Source: Rostratula benghalensis | Taxonomy: Eukaryota > Chordata > Aves > Charadriiformes > Rostratulidae | Assembly (NCBI GenBank): GCA_013399305.1 | Contig: VXAI01000162.1 | Location: forward strand, 189,032 to 253,031 | Direction: 5' to 3' | Length of the DNA stretch: 64,000 nucleotides | Shown here: positions 61,245 through 64,000 of the stretch, piece after piece | Layout of the letters: each line of letters opens with the position of its first letter | Numbering within the stretch: the first letter of the stretch is position 1 | Made by a program: the position numbers and the translations under genes | The notes under the pieces: model-generated | Database searches by the model: none | Told to the model about the DNA's origin: nothing | What the model saw: only the letters and a program-made list of their open reading frames with translations

Positions 61245-63435
61245 TGAAAAAAGAGAACATCCAAAGAGGGCTTGCTGAGCCATTTCTGAGTCATTCACCT
61301 AAATCTCTAGTCAATCAATTACTTAAATTCATATTCTAGATCAAGCAGTGGTATAACACTTTACTTCAACAGAGCATCATTGGTGCTGAGTAAAAATAAA
61401 TTACCTGGGATTCTTATTAGTAGGATGTGTCATTATTGTTTTTCTCTCAGGATGCATCTGAAAGTGGAATCTTCTGCTTGAAATAAGGACATAAGGGTGA
61501 CAGACTTCATAGCATAAATAATCCAAATTCATATGCCAATAAAAGCTCTAGCTCTCTATCAAATTAGAAGATATAAAATGTATATTCAGTCAAAAATATC
61601 ATTTAAAAATATTTAAATTTTAGGTATAATTATGTTCTCATGTCACTATATATTTTAAAATCTTTTAAAAATGCAGAATATACAATGAGTATATGTTTCT
61701 GATTTTTAAATCTGCAAAAATCTAGAAAAATATTTACACTAACTTTTAATTTGCATCTATATTTAAAAAGAAAACTAAAATCTCTCCCACTTTCACTTGA
61801 CTTGAACATGTTATGTGACCTTTCTTTCTGGGTTAAGTTTGATAATGCATTCTGAAATATCATTATTTTCCAGATGGCTGGAATAATATCAAGGATATAG
61901 GGTGCGAAGCTGTTTAGAGAATTCTTTATTGCACCTGAGAAGATGAGAGAGCAGGCAGCTGACATTTCCAATGCCTTGATAACATCTGTTTTTTTCCACA
62001 GTATCACTTCACTAGGCTTTCATATTTTTTTTTACCCCACTGCTACCAAGTTCTCAGTTCTTCAAAAAGAAGAATCTGCAATATGCATTCTCTACCCAGA
62101 TTGTCTGAGATGTTATCCTCAATTTCTGCAGTAATTTACCACTAGTCCCTGACATTTATTAAATTCCTGTTACTGATGCATTTGTTTAGTTCCTAGGAAA
62201 TATTTTTCTCCTCTTTTAGTCTTCTGCATGGATGACAGTATTACTTTTGTTCTTTAATCTAACCTGTTTCAAACTTCTATTCTTTGAACTCTTTTCTTAC
62301 TTGTAAATCATCAGTTTATAGAATCAAGGGCAATATGGTAATATGGTATAAACTTCTTGATTTGGTGGAGAGCAAAGCAGTGAAACAAAGTATTACATTT
62401 CAAAGTCTTGTTCATTTTACCATTTGCTATGCAGTGTTTCACGATCTTTATATTTATGTAATAATCAGTTGATCAAACTCCCTCAGGTTTTCTGCTGCAA
62501 CTCAAGTACTTTGAAAATTGTATGCACTTAGGAGATAGTTCTTTTCACCTGACTTTAGGCATCTAAAGCCTACATCGCTTAAAGAAATATGTTGTACTGT
62601 GCAAGCCACTCTAGGCTCTCTATTTAATCTACTGAGAAGAAAAATGTTTCTGAGCCGAGGTGGAATCATATTTGGGGACGAAAAAAATTAACCTTTCTAG
62701 AGTGTCATGGTATGCCTTTTCTCCACTTGCTAAGACAGGAATCTAGTATTTCTAGCTCTAATATCTCATTTAGAATATTTATAAAATATTTTAGCTTTAT
62801 GTTTGTGCTTTTCAATTATTTGACTTAATTTTTTGACATTTTATTTAAATTTCTGATAAACTGTTTGTTTGTAGTTGATATTTATTATGTTCAGGTGAGA
62901 TTTTCTATGTAACTTTTAGGGTAAAACTGGCTAAAATATGTGAGAACATCTTCATTGCCAATTTGATTTAAAAAGCCTGTTCAAAAGGGAAAAAAAATTG
63001 AATTATTGTTATGTTTTATTTTTTTTTATTCAGTGCATTACTTTGTCTGTCATTAGTAAAGGTATTGATATTCAGTTTTCTTTGTTTCTGATATATATGT
63101 ATAATTTTTTTTTGTTATATTATATTGAATACATGAATATTTAAAGTAATAACATATGTAACTTGATAATAGTATAATTAGTGAAGTAGTAATTGTTAAT
63201 CTGATGCATATCTGAAAAGAACTTTTTGCACATCTGTGTGTTTGGTACCCTTGAAATCCTAGCACCAAGCATTAAGCACAAGAATTTAGGTGGAACTGAT
63301 ATCAGCTGAAATGATCTTCATTAATTTATCCTAGCTAACTTTATATTGCTTATTTTTGTACCTGCTCTGGGATCTCATCACCTCTCCACTATCTATTTGC
63401 AGTAGGGAAGCACAGTACAAGTCTATAAACTGCTC

Positions 63436-63462
63436 TTTTTTTTTTATTTTTTTTTTTTTTTT
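63436..63462. repeat. T-rich tract
   Basis: T10, one A, then T16. Confidence 0.95.
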
Positions 63463-64000
63463 CCTATCTTTTCCCTTTTACTAAAACATTTTACGCAGAA
63501 AGCTAGACACTGTCAGGATACCTTTTTCATTAAACATTAAGAAATGTCTCTAAGGCAGTTCCTTTCTTTCTGGCTTTGTGTTTCAGAGCTGTGTCAATTG
63601 GACTGGTAATTAACAGAAATCAAGAATTGCTGAGTTATGGAAGACAGAGAAGTGGATGAAAAAATAAGGGACCAAGAAAAGAATCCAAATTTTAGGACTA
63701 TTCCTGATTTTGCCATCTAAAACGTTGACTACAGATCAGAAAATGAGTAAAACTACTAGACAATGAATAAAGAATATTTCTGTCTGTGTGTGTACCTTGA
63801 TCTAGATGTTTCATTACTACATCTAATTAATTAACTTCAGCTTGTTTGAGATTCTTTTTCTATGTTGTAAAGGAAATAACTCAGGCATACGTGTTAACTA
63901 TCATTCTTTCCCAATGTGTGGCATGGAAAAGATGGGAATCAATTTCTTTTTAGGTTTTTTTTAAAGGGAATAATAAAGAAATAGACAGTGAGGCTTTAGG

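Larger units (their letters stand above)
61146..64000. other. Unique AT-rich DNA to the window end
   Basis: Contains an A25 tract at 61220-61244 and a T-rich tract at 63436-63462. Open frames, including a 125-codon minus-strand frame at 61630-62007 rich in K, I, S and F, resemble no known protein. Confidence 0.55.

Noticed and set aside
61630..62007. 125-codon minus-strand frame
   Set aside because: AT-driven composition, no motif recognised and no supporting context.
1..64000. CRISPR arrays, operons, phage or plasmid features
   Set aside because: No regularly spaced repeats and no compact gene clusters; repeat content is vertebrate.

Overview
The window is AT-rich vertebrate DNA that reads as avian. 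The clearest evidence is the interspersed repeats. There are many CR1 LINE fragments with the typical bird 3' ends (8-bp ATTCTATG or GATTCTGT type repeats, with no poly-A tail). There are two solo LTRs resembling endogenous-retrovirus families common in bird genomes, one with a perfect 5-bp target-site duplication. No Alu/B1-type SINEs were seen. I cannot name the species. No bacterial operon, phage, CRISPR array, rRNA or tRNA is visible.

No protein-coding gene could be recognised. Open frames are short, scattered on both strands, and largely explained by CR1 remnants, LTR sequence, low-complexity tracts or chance. The window therefore looks like a gene desert or the inside of a very large intron. 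It contains one assembly gap (Ns at 35911-36405) that ends in a TTCC microsatellite.

Layout: 1-6907 unique AT-rich DNA, with a GC-richer unique block near 6.58-6.74 kb. 6908-7970 solo LTR, + strand. 9884-10408 ERVL-like solo LTR, - strand, flanked by TGGTT. 13977-14575 CR1, - strand. 18890-19465 compound CR1: an inverted internal piece followed by a sense 3' end. 22025-22645 CR1, + strand. 25625-26545 CR1 5'-half fragment (ORF1 to endonuclease), + strand. 28330-29090 CR1 internal fragment, - strand. 32051-32190 CR1 3' end, - strand. 35911-36499 gap plus microsatellite. 36663-37065 CR1, + strand. 41012-41065 short LTR remnant. 49331-50080 CR1, + strand. 60796-61145 CR1, - strand. The rest is unique DNA with A/T tracts, small microsatellites and several perfect palindromes.

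The hunt gave no convincing new system. The best leads are: three plus-strand blocks at about 40.0, 50.4 and 52.5 kb that look like internal exons with mutually compatible phases; a pair of POU/homeodomain-like motif clusters 28 kb apart that share an identical 15-mer; an inverted CR1 compound that resembles twin priming; rare 5' CR1 sequence; and AT-rich perfect palindromes of 20-28 bp. All need alignment or transcript data, which I could not run.
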